Positions 1 to 10,000 of a stretch of DNA of 64,000 bases are shown piece by piece. The number at the start of each line of letters is the position of its first letter. The stretch's first letter is position 1. The DNA is from Plazaster borealis (lineage: Eukaryota; Echinodermata; Asteroidea; Forcipulatida; Labidiasteridae). The DNA lies in the NCBI GenBank assembly GCA_021014325.1, contig CM037459.1:19246501-19310500 (forward strand). The letters are read 5' to 3'. A model generated the notes under the pieces. It was not told the DNA's origin. It did no database searches and was given only the letters and a program-made list of their open reading frames with translations. Position numbers and translations under genes: made by a program.

Positions 1-1560
1 TTAACCTATGACTTTTGTGCGTCTGAACGCAACAAAAGTTAGACCGGATCGGGTCTAAACCCCAAAACTTAAACCGTCCAGCGAGGCGGTCTAAGTCTAA
101 ACCAGTTCGGGTTTATCTTTTAACACTGCGTGTGGACAGAATGACATCCGGTTTAACTCGATGTAACAACGGACGATCCATTTTGTGGTTCGATGCACAC
201 ACCCGGGACCCGGTTCGATGCACACGCCCGGGACCCGGAGCACTTGAGTGGTATACAGTGGTCTGTAGTGCCGAAGCACTGAGTACAAACGTTCTTGCCG
301 CTTACCGAGTTGGCGAAACTCTCTTGATCGGTGTATGCAGTTTAACAACGGCCCACGCCCATGATTTATTAATTTCTGAAACAAAATTATATTTTCCAAG
401 CGTGTTTTGTTGTGTGAGCGCAGCAAAGGAGCATGAACATTTTTTAATGAATCTCACAATCCACATGCACAGCGCTGCCATCCCATAGTGATCAATCACT
501 GATATCCCATAGTTATCCATCACCGGTCCCGTGGATGTGCTTATTGCCGTCACCGTTACTAGTGGCTATACTTTATTATTAGGAGAATGAACTGCCGTGG
601 GTGCGAGGCTGTGTAGGAGAAATTCCCTTGGCCACGCGCCAGCAATCTCCACGTTGTTGGGAAATACTGAAAAGTACATGTATTTACGTAACTTGCACGT
701 GTATAGTGGTGTTTATGAACGAATCGGAATAAAAATCGCGGCCCGCACCAGCTTTTGAGAGATCGCAACTTCCAATCAATTGAGGTACAAACTATGAATT
801 AATTAAATCAGAACCAGTGGTATAAAACACAAAAATATAACGTGTTCTGTTTCATGGAATATGGATGCTAATTCGGTGAGTTTCCTCGGCAGTTTGTATC
901 AATTTTATGTACACTTTACAGTCATGTTTTGTTTGTTTAATTCATTTTTTTACAGTCGTGTTCTTGTTTGTTTTAAGTGCTCATAACCTCCCTGCGGTAA
1001 AACTCTTTTTCGTGTTCGATTGAGCCATTTTTATCCAATATATAACATGTTCCGATGATCATCCAGGGCACTCGGCAGCAGTATGATCTCGGCGCGCAAA
1101 TTCTAATGAATAAAACCGGATGTTAGAGTAATGGGGTCGCGTCTGCTTTGACCTATTAAAACCGAAGATAAACCGGATCGGGTTTAACTCTGTGCTGTCT
1201 GAACGCAAGGGGAATTTTTTTTACGACCACCCCCCGCTGCTCGTAAAAGTTAAACCGGTTCGGGTCTAACTTAGTACGCTGTCTGAACATACCCTTACAC
1301 TGTATCTTGCCCTGGAGTATTGACTCCTTCCTCCTTAAAGCTTTTAATCATTCCATACAGAACCAGATGACTAATCTCTTAATGGTGTTACCATGTTCAA
1401 TTAAATGATACAGAGTGAGGAAGTTCAAGAATAATGTTGACTTTCACTGCAGGTACTTGTCAAACACTAGCCTGTGATCCTTCGTTGATCTCTGACCGAT
1501 CTTTTATCCCGCCTGCCCCCATTCCCTGATTACAAGCCCTGGTTCTCACCATGCACAAGC
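1..1560. other. Gene-free start of window with dispersed direct repeats
   Basis: I see no supported exon here. Short motifs of the form ACCGG(A/T)TCGGGT(C/T)TAA recur near 43, 104, 1173 and 1252, and GTCTGAACGCAA occurs near 21 and 1197, so the two ends of the stretch share direct, not inverted, repeats. They may be remnants of one repeat family. Short open frames near 97-550 have no recognisable domain and overlap on both strands, so I do not call them genes. Confidence 0.5.
189..238. repeat. 25-bp tandem duplication
   Basis: Two adjacent 25-bp units (189-213 and 214-238) begin TTCGATGCACAC and end GGGACCCGG. They differ at one base. The repeat is GC-rich compared with its surroundings. Confidence 0.85.
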
Positions 1561-1589
1561 TAGATTATCGGGACGACACGCGCGATTTG

Positions 1590-2075
1590 TGTGCCGATAC
1601 GTGCACATTTCGGCCGATACGCAAACAAAATAAAATAATTATTTCTTTATAATTTCACAAAAAAACATCAAGAGAAAAACCATATAGAATGCTCCGGATT
1701 GCACAGTAGGGCTTTTAAAACCAAGATAAAAACCAAGTAGAAAACATTTAGAAGACCTTGTTTCAATTCAGAGTGCTTCGGCCAAACATCCAAAAATATA
1801 GGTCTTTGGCATGCTTAGGCTAAACTTCCAATAATTTGTGTCCAGAATGCCCCACAGTTTTGAAAAAACCTGCAAATCCCCAAAAGTTCAAATTAATGAC
1901 TCCTTCCTCTCACCAGGCTCTCACTGATAGCCTCCAAGGTCTTATGTTCAGTTCAATGAACACGATTTGGGGGAAATTAAAAAGCATGTTGGCTTTCACT
2001 GCAAGGCTACATGTGCTTGTTAAAGGCATGTCTGTGAATTTAATTTTTAAATATTTCGGTCTCTCTTTCCTCTAA
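1590..2075. repeat. Dispersed repeat, copy 1 of 3
   Basis: The stretch resembles 25960-26215 and, in part, 42810-42920. Shared blocks include AAAACCAAGATAAA-type, TTTCAATTCAG and CCAGAATGCC...CACAGTTTTGAAAAA-type sequence in the same order. The open frame at 1836-2075 lies inside this repeat and is probably not a gene. Family unknown. Confidence 0.6.
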
Positions 2076-2153
2076 TAAAGCTTTTAAATAAGTGAATGAC
2101 CAAGATGTGGAAAAAAGTGAATGCTTTGTAACACTACAGTGAAACATCATCTC

Positions 2154-2184
2154 CTGACGATGACTAGAGCAGGCTAGTCGAAAC
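2154..2184 (+). ncRNA. Hammerhead-ribozyme-like motif (candidate)
   Basis: CTGACGA (2154-2160) is followed by one extra T, then GACTAG (2162-2167) pairing with CTAGTC (2174-2179), then GAAAC (2180-2184). This resembles a hammerhead core: CUGANGA, stem II, GAAAC. The extra base before stem II is not in the textbook core, and I could not confirm stems I and III, so activity is uncertain. Confidence 0.3.
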
Positions 2185-2323
2185 GTTGAGACCTAGACTC
2201 ACTCCGCGGCAGTGTAGTTATTAACGGGAAGTTCCCCCGATCCACAAAGCGAAAGTAGTAGTCCCGCCCGATTTCCTACCTCCCGCCCAGGTAGTGGTTA
2301 ATAAGAAGAACAGTTCTTTTCAG

Positions 2324-2530
2324 AACTGAGAAGTCTCCAGAATTCCGAATATTCTACTCTGCGGCAGTAGAATAATAAGCAAGACAAGTTCTCATAGAAC
2401 AAAATTTACCTAGCAAGTAGATTTAAGAACTGAGAAGTCCCCCGAATTCGGAATATTCTACTCTGCGGCAGTAGAATAATAAGCAAGACAAGTTCTCAAA
2501 GAACAAAATCTACCTAGCAAGTAGATATAC
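2324..2530. repeat. 104-bp tandem duplication
   Basis: Two near-identical units start at AACTGAGAAGTC (2324 and 2428) and run to AGCAAGTAGAT. They lie inside the Penelope-like fragment. The other copy (19205-19580) has only one unit, so the duplication is local. Confidence 0.85.
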
Positions 2531-2739
2531 ACATGGTGTTACCGCAAACCAAATATATATTGATACCTCACCATGCAATGCCTCAAATCCTATATAAGTC
2601 AAGTAAACAGGAGAAGTAACCCACTAAAGTAAAGTAAGATGATAAGAAAAGATGAAGAAAAAAAGTTTGTCTCCAGAGGCTATATATAGTGCTGGGGTAA
2701 TGCTCAAGTCTGTTTATGGAAACCCAGTCAGAAGAAAGT

Positions 2740-2900
2740 ATGTATGAATACGTACCACAGCTGTATGTACCATTGGATATTCATAAATACCTGGGACAAT
2801 TGATTAATTCTGATTGGTCGATAGGAGATCACCTGGCCATGTTTAATCATGCAATACAAACACAGTTAGAAGTGATTAAACATGGTTTTTGGATGTTTGT
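2740..2900. repeat. Dispersed repeat shared with 10725-10805
   Basis: ATTCATAAATACCTGGG followed by TTGATTGG(T)...GGACATCAC-like sequence and GGCCATGTTTAA occurs here and again at 10728-10803. The shared order shows a repeat family rather than coding sequence. The open frame at 2716-2919 covers this repeat. Confidence 0.65.
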
Positions 2901-3363
2901 AATGAAAAGGTATTTATGAATGGGAATCAAAGTGTGTTGAATCGGTTTAAACTAGTTGTTTAAATGACTTTGTCTCGGTAAAATTATCAAGAACCAGGCC
3001 TCACCGTGCTTGTTAAAAAACCTCTTCACTGCACTTTGATTCCCTTATGGAAACAAGATTGATGAAGATATCATTATTGTTATAAAATACATTGATTATC
3101 CTACAAAGTCTGTTGAACATCTGGGAAAATAATTCCTGCTTGGATTCCAGGGTTGAGTTTCTTGATTAAACTCTCTCATTCCTTGGATACTGAGTACTGG
3201 GATGTATGTAACCCGCAACATGGGTGAAGGTGAGAGGTGTTTCCTATGGGAGGGTTGGCTGTCATCATGGATTTCTCTAAAATCAAGGGGCTCGACACAG
3301 TGACATCCTAGTCCCTAGACATCAATATTGAAGTAAAATAATCTGCAAACATTTGGACACACA

Positions 3364-3455
3364 TTTGGAATGATTTTCCATTCGGAATGATTTTCCATTT
3401 GGTATGAATTTTCCATTTATTTGGTCTGATTTTCCATTTGGTATGAATTTTCCAA
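3364..3455. repeat. Short tandem repeat, GG(T/A)ATGATTTTCCATTT
   Basis: Five imperfect 17-20 bp units of the form GGTATGATTTTCCATTT follow one another. Ordinary minisatellite. Confidence 0.8.
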
Positions 3456-4338
3456 ATTTGTTAATTTGATAAAATTAATCTAGCATTGCCATAATTTCAT
3501 TGCATTTCCCATTACTAGTACATGTACATCTCAGCCCTCAGTTCCGCTAGCCTAGCAGGGTTGCTAGTGCTGCTCGCGCTCAAGTCATGTTGAATTGCAA
3601 TTCCGCTCAATACATTTTTACGCACGGCCTAAATTTTTGATGTGCATTTTCGGTCGGAAGCCTAGAATCACGTTTTCCAGATTTTTTTCAACAGCCAGTT
3701 GCATCTATGTGTTATGAATTTCTGTATCTGCTGAAGCTGCCTTCATCTTTGAATCCAAGAATAAAAGTCCCATTTGGCCTGAACATTTTCTAGCATGTGT
3801 TGCCAAGCCCTTCTTAATTCTTAGTTGAACAAATTTATTTATCTCAGACATGGTATTCTTCCTACTTAAGTCTGATTTCCGATTTTTTTTGCCCTCAAAA
3901 ATTGTGCTTGATCAACCTGAAAAGTCTATTAAAGCCTACACCACATGTAGGTCAGCACTTGTATTAAATGAAATGTTCCAACTTTTTTTCCAAGGACCAG
4001 ATGTCATGCTTGTTATCTGTCCATGGAGGAAGGAAAATCAAATAGTTTTTTATGCAAGATCCCAAATGAGTCTGACATGCAGTATATATGTATTAAACTG
4101 GTGTGTATAGGATTTATTGCTCTGTAGATCCTGAGGATTTATGTACAAATGCTACTAGTGTCATAATAATCTGTACAGTGGTAAAAAGAGGTCTTCGTTT
4201 AGAATGTGCCTGAAGCAAGGTATTATTGTAAGAGGAATGTGAACCCCCAGCTGAGTTGCCCCGTTCATAGTCTGGTTTGGACCTCTGCATTTAAGGTCAA
4301 TTTTACATGCTCTGATCAGTGGTTTTTTTGCATGCGGG

Positions 4339-4692
4339 TTTTAAAGGTATTGTACACTTTTGGTAACCGCTCAAAATCAGTGTCCAAATTTTGTGTGATT
4401 CAACATATGCATGAGTAAACAAACCTGTGAAAGTTTGAGCTCAATTGGTCATCGAGGTCACGAGAAAATAGTGAAAAGAGACCTCATGTGTTTTCTGTTT
4501 TTTCAAACATCGAGTTTTTATCGCGCGTGATAAAAACTATTGTTTTACCCTTTTCTCAGAAACGATATCATTTTAGGCAGAAATATTTTAAGGAACCCTT
4601 TTTACCATTACTTACTTAAAATCATGTAAGTTATGTGTGAATCTGTGAACATGAAGGTTTTTCGCTTACCAATAGTGTACAGGGCCTTTTAA
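4339..4692. mobile_element. MITE, TGTACACTTTTGGTAA family
   Basis: The element begins TTTAAAGGTATTGTACAC and ends in CAATAGTGTACAGGGCC, giving terminal inverted repeats built on TGTACACT(T)TTGGTAA. A second copy in the opposite orientation spans 17284-17628 with matching internal text (CCTGTGAAAGTTTGAGCTCA). No open frame, so non-autonomous. Confidence 0.8.
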
Positions 4693-5633
4693 AGGTAGTT
4701 TTTTTTGTGAACATATTACTGATTTATAGGCAACATTATCAAAAAAGATACAAGAAAAGTCATGTTTGAAAGTTTCAGTTGAATGTTGAATAGAGTGTGT
4801 GCTTGTTGAGAAAACACAAAGAAAAACTGTCAACTGTATTTTTCATCAAGAATGTTGAATCCATCCAGGTGTAGCGGGTACCAACTGCATCTCTGGCCAC
4901 TTTTTGAGGGCAACATTCAAACAGACACTCACAAATTTCCGAAAGTGGCCTACAGGATTTTTTAGAGATACAATTTTTGTTAACCTACTTTTATTGATTT
5001 CTAATCAACGGGGGCACTTCAAATTATTTTGCTGGATGCTTTATTCTACCAAATACCATTTTTACAACAAGTAGGCTTTTTGTGATCTCTTTGAACAGTA
5101 TTTTATTCCCCAAGGTTTAACAATTTCCTCATCACTTAAAAAATAGTTATATGGGGGAATATTGCACACTCTTGAACCATACCAAATCAAATGACAGATG
5201 GCGGAGGAAGTATCCAAGGTAGTATATAAAACAAGTGCCGAAAAACATGTTAATGTTTTAAACAAATGGCATCCTGCAGCAACACTATAGTGCCCAAGTG
5301 CCAATGTGATTATAAGAATGTACAAGGAAATTGTGCGGTCTGTGATGGAAGGCTGTTGTCTTTCATTGGATGCTCCTACAGTTGTTTATCCAATTAAGCG
5401 GATTCACTGTCCTTCACATAACAGGATTATGAAACTTGTGATTGGTACAACATACAACCATGGTACAACCATACAACATGCTCCAGACAAGCTGATGGCT
5501 CCCCTGGTTTGCACTTCAGGGGGTCAGTCCCCTACCAGAGTCTCCCCACTGGTATATCCATGGTGGATGGTGGAGAAATCCTCAATGACCTCCCAAACCA
5601 ACCTGGATCATATTCATAATTACTTCCAAGTCA
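4693..5633. other. No supported gene
   Basis: AT-rich stretch. Open frames on both strands (for example 5062-5325 and 5306-5650) overlap each other and show no recognisable domain or splice pattern, so I leave them uncalled. Confidence 0.4.
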
Positions 5634-5671
5634 AATCAAGTCTAGTCTAGTCAAGTCAAGTCAAGTCAAGT
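5634..5671. repeat. TCAAG microsatellite
   Basis: Tandem TCAAG units, with two TCTAG variants at the start. Confidence 0.9.
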
Positions 5672-5715
5672 TGCTTCCTTCTAATGTATTTTCAGTCAAG
5701 CCACATGGGGGTAGC

Positions 5716-5942
5716 TAGTCTTGGTGCAAGACGTTATTGTTAGCATGTTGTTAGTGACTCGACACTGTATACACGGCTAGACTATTTCACCAATGGAGGG
5801 CGTTTGCTATAGAAGCGACACAAGTCGTTTTACATATGATGGAATATTTCAAGTTTTCGTAACAACGCCTTCTAGTGTTCGGGTAGAGGGGGAATTGCGA
5901 TAGTTGAGTGATGAGGAACAACATCGTCTTGCACCAAGACTA
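5716..5942. mobile_element. MITE with TAGTCTTGGTGCAAGACG ends
   Basis: The 18-bp sequence TAGTCTTGGTGCAAGACG at 5716 is repeated as its reverse complement ending at 5942. The 227-bp unit has no open frame of its own. It is a non-autonomous DNA element of unknown superfamily. Confidence 0.75.
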
Positions 5943-6014
5943 AGGGGTAGGCCCAAGTTAAGTCCCGTAAAAGCTAGTAAATCCCATGGAATGGCAGACT
6001 TATTAAGGTTGGTT

Positions 6015-6163
6015 CATACTTCCTGCGAATGTGAATGCGATGCAAATTCGCAACAAACAATTCAGAAGAATTGCCCTGTGCTCAACTCTTCCGAAAAATT
6101 TGCAGCGAAAAACAGAGCTGTGACGTCAAATTCGCTTCGCACGAAGCAGTCGCAGGAAGTATG
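6015..6163. mobile_element. MITE with CATACTTCCTGCGA ends
   Basis: CATACTTCCTGCGA at 6015-6028 and its exact reverse complement at 6150-6163 flank about 120 bp. This overlaps the open frame at 5904-6281, which is therefore unlikely to be a gene. Confidence 0.75.
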
Positions 6164-6335
6164 CCGGGCTTTACAGAGACTTGTTAATACTTGTACAAAT
6201 TTTACCAGTGTTGTACCTCTCCACAAAGTGTGCATTTATAAGACTAATAAGACCATGCACAGTGTGTTGCAAATAGAGTGAAAAGGGGGTTGGGATTACT
6301 CATACTACATTGAGTATGAAAAAGTATGAGCACAA

Positions 6336-6655
6336 GATATCCCAACATATGCATAAAATAACAAGCCTGTGAAAATTTGGGCTCAATTGGTCATCGAAGT
6401 TGCAAGAAAATGATGAAAGAAAATACATTCTTGTTGTACAAATTACGGTGTGCTTTCAGTTAGGAATAAAAACTTATTGCAAGAAGTTTTTATTATTTTA
6501 GTGAGAAATTACCTCTTTCTCAAAAACTACGTTACTTCAGAGGGAGTTGTTTTCTTGTTTTGTTTATACTATCAACTCTCTCTCTCTGCGTTACCAGTCA
6601 GTTTTTATGCTAATATATATTTTGAGTAATTACCAAACGTGTACTGTGCCTTTTT
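6336..6655. mobile_element. MITE related to 40966-41338
   Basis: This shares long near-identical text with 40966-41338, including ATCCCAACATATGCATAAAA, GGGCTCAATTGGTCATCGAA-type and TAATATATATTTTGAGTAAT, and it ends in ACCAAACGTGTACTGTGCC. The left end is shortened compared with the other copy. Confidence 0.8.
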
Positions 6656-7014
6656 GAAGATAGAAAACGCCAATCACAGTCACAAAGTGATTAAGTGCTC
6701 TTATTTTGTCTTGAGAAAACAATGGTTGCCATGAATATGCCAGATTGAAAAAGTTGCCTGTCGTGTAACTGATTTTTAACTGGCAAAACATTCAATGAAA
6801 ATGCTAACGCACTGCTTTGAAATTTGTTCACTTGGTTGATGTTCAATCGCTATTTTGTTTTTTGTTTTTTTTTGCATAAAAAGAACTGGATTGAAATGGG
6901 TATTTATTTTCCACAAATTTTCTATATTTTTGTAAATTGCTGGGAAGTGTGTTAAGTTTGCTCATCACTCTGAATGCACATTGATGAGGCTTTTATTTTG
7001 GATATTTGTTACAG

Positions 7015-7099
7015 TGCTTCCCAAGTTTGAGATTGTGGCAACCATGCCCCCCTTCATTTTGATCAATGCCAAGGAGTTTGATGTCCGCATATGTGCAAG
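7015..7099 (+). CDS. A2M-family exon (MG3 start)
   Basis: The acceptor is TTTGTTACAG and the donor is AAG|GTAAGG. The exon enters at phase 1 (first codon split) and reads TGC-TTC frame-shifted as (G)TG CTT CCC, giving VLPKFEIVATMPPFILI and then NAKEFDVRICAR. The motif VLPKFE is a hallmark at the start of MG3 in this family. Confidence 0.88.
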
Positions 7100-10000
7100 G
7101 TAAGGTCACAAGTACATGTTTTTGCATTGCAAAGTGAGCTTACAAATGTACAGCTTCAATTTCTGAACTGAATGGGTGGATCACCTCATTTGCTTTAAAT
7201 CTTCAAAAGGAAGTTTAGACCTTTTAAAAATTGTCCTGTAATTAATGAATGCTTTTACTATCAAGACATTCATAAATATATTCCATGAAATCTGTTTATA
7301 ATACAAGTATTCTGAAATGGTTTTATTCCAAGGATACGTATACCTGTGTACATATTATTCATGAATGTCAGAAATTTTGTGAGTAAGCAGAATTTTAAAA
7401 TAATTCAAAGACCAGGGCCAATTTCACAAAGAGTTAAGACTGATCTTACAATCAATCTTAATTGCTAAGCAAAGTGTGATGTCACAATGCAAATCACTGT
7501 GGTGACATTGGCAACTCATTAAGATGAATTTTGGCTCTTAGTGAAATCGACCCTGATCAGTACTAGTATAAACAGTTGGTGGGGGGCAAGTTCATGCATG
7601 CTTGAAGGATACATTTCGTTGAACTGTATATATACCTCAACTGAAATTACCAAGGTTCTTGATTGGTATTACACAACATATTAGTAATGATTCAGTTGGT
7701 TGTCTGGAATAGAGAATCAAAGCTGGTACATGGAGGTAGCATAGAGCGTGCATAGAGCAAAGATGGTACAAACTCAGACGTAAACACCTTTAAAGGGGGT
7801 ACTGTCATGTTCGTTCCAGGCCTGGTGCTGTCTGTGGAATTATGAACTCTAATTACCGTACGTGCTTGCCGTCACATCACTAAGGGTGTTGTCATTATCC
7901 TATTGTGATGTGATGGCCATGCAATAAATGGGTTTAGAGTTAATAATTTCATGAACAGACACGGGCCTTCAATGATGCATTTGCTTACAAATCCCTTGTG
8001 TCATTTACTGTAAGCAACAGCTAGCCTCAACTTCAAGAAGATGTTTAAAAAAGTTTTTGATTGTTGCAAACAGTCTGTTTTGCTCTTGACTTTCAGCAAC
8101 AGCTACCCTGCAGATTATCAGTGTAATTTGATGTCATTATTCTTGCAAGTAATAGTTCTGAAATCCTTTGACATACATGTAGGTATACCTATGGGCACCC
8201 GGTGAGAGGTTCATTCAGTGCAGACATAACAATTGAACAATATCGAGGCTGGTACAGCTATCTCAATAGGGAGAGACCAGTCCTCAGATATGAATCTGCT
8301 GTAAGTATTAATGCCCTGCTTTATCAATCCATATCAATTCACCTGCCCTCCTCCCCACTCTGTCTCCATCCATCCATACCCATTCACCTGCCCTCCTCCC
8401 CACTCTGTCTCCATCCATCCATACCCATTCACCTGCCCTCCTCCCCACTCTGTCTCCATCCATCCATACCCATTCACCTGCCCTCCTCCCCACTCTGTCT
8501 CCATCCATCCATACCCATTCACCTGCCCTCCTCCCCACTCTGTCTCCATCCATCCATACCCATTCACCTGCCCTCCTCCCCACTCTGTCTCCATCCATCC
8601 ATACCCATTCACCTGCCCCCTCCCCACTCTGTCTCCATCCATCCATACCCATTCACCTGCCCTCCTCCCCACTCTGTCTCCATCCATCCATACCCATTCA
8701 CCTTCCCTCCTCCCCACTCTGTCTCCCCCATCCACACCCATTCACCTGCCCTCCCCCCACTCTGTCTCCATCCATCCATACCCATTCACCTGCCCTCCTC
8801 CCCACTTTTTCTCTATCCATTCATACCCATTTTGGTTATGCTTGACACTCCACTCCTAACCTATAACCCTTTTAAAAAAACTCTCCAGCTGTTCATAATG
8901 AAAAGACTACTGCTGGTATAATTGTACTGAAACAAAACATGCAAGAATATGTCGGTTCTCCTATGGAGGTAGGAATTTAGCTAAATTATTTCCTCCATGG
9001 TTCACCAATGCTTCAGTAGACTGTCAAGGCTGGTTTAAACCTTTGTTCAAACTTCATTCAGCTTTGCTCCCCTTCCCACAAGCAACCATGATTACCCATA
9101 CTCGAGGTAGGCCTACACCCTCCCAAGAAACAGTGCCCCTCATGAACAAAGTATCTTTAAAGGGTCTGTATACGTTTGGTAATGACTCTGAAAATTTATG
9201 GCAATAAAAACTTACTTGGTAAGAAGTACAGCAGCTTTGGATAGTATAATGCATTTTGAGAAAACTTTTCACTTTGAAGTACTGCGGTTATGGGAAAATA
9301 TATCACTTTTTATCCCCAAAAATTTGAATCTGAGAACGTTACTGCAGTAACGTTTCTCAGATTGTGTATTCAAATTGCAGATTATTCTTCCTGCTTGGAC
9401 ATAACCGCTCCAGATTTTCTGCAATTTCTTAAAAAACGCTGCCACCTTTTGTAATGAAATTTACACAGGTTAGTTTTATGGTGTATATCTGCAACTATAT
9501 AAGATTGAAACAAACAGTGGGTTTCAATTACCAAACGTATACAATCCCTTTAAACAAAATTGAAACTGAGACCCAAAATGCTCTGGTGGTAAATGACAAT
9601 CACTCATAACCTGGGGGACAATTCCTGCACTTTGGGATTGAAACTATTGTTATTTTAAAGAAAATGAAAACGGAATGATAATTATATCCAGATTTTGTAT
9701 CCAAGGGTCGCTTCAGAAAAGAAGTGGGAGATCTCATATGGTATTGGGTTTTGACAAGTACTGTTTGACACATGAACAAGGAAATTCACTCATTGGTTCT
9801 TGCTAAATATTTCCTTGAACTGTTGACCCTCATTGAAAACAATACTTGTCTTAATTGGCAATTCAAAGGGGGCCCGAAAAGCAAAACTAATTAAGAACGC
9901 AATTGAAACGTGGGAAGAAAACACAACAAAGTTGATTATTAGTGTGTATTTAACTAGACAGTTGAGTTGTTATTCTCAAGTTTTCATGAAAATTGACATG

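Larger units (their letters stand above)
2120..2600 (+). mobile_element. Penelope-like (?) terminal fragment, copy 1
   Basis: About 450 bp are shared, in reverse orientation, with 19205-19580. The order is a CTGACGA...GAAACGTTGAGACC motif, then repeated CTCTGCGGCAGTAGAATAAT-type sequence, then ACACATGGTGTTACCGCAAA and CAATGCCTCAAATCCTATAT. Motifs of the form CTGANGA-stem-GAAACGT are known at Penelope-like element ends. I see no reverse transcriptase next to it, so this would be a truncated or non-autonomous copy. Assignment is by motif only. Confidence 0.45.

Noticed and set aside
5304..5400. Upstream exon of the A2M-family gene
   Set aside because: A Cys-rich reading is possible but there is no clear acceptor/donor pair or macroglobulin motif.
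5904..6281. 125-codon frame
   Set aside because: It starts in one MITE and contains all of another (6015-6163), without splice sites or a domain.
8202..8921. 239-codon Pro/His-rich frame and opposite-strand frames
   Set aside because: Produced by the 45-bp minisatellite. Only its first part (8202-8300) is a real exon, ending at a GT donor.
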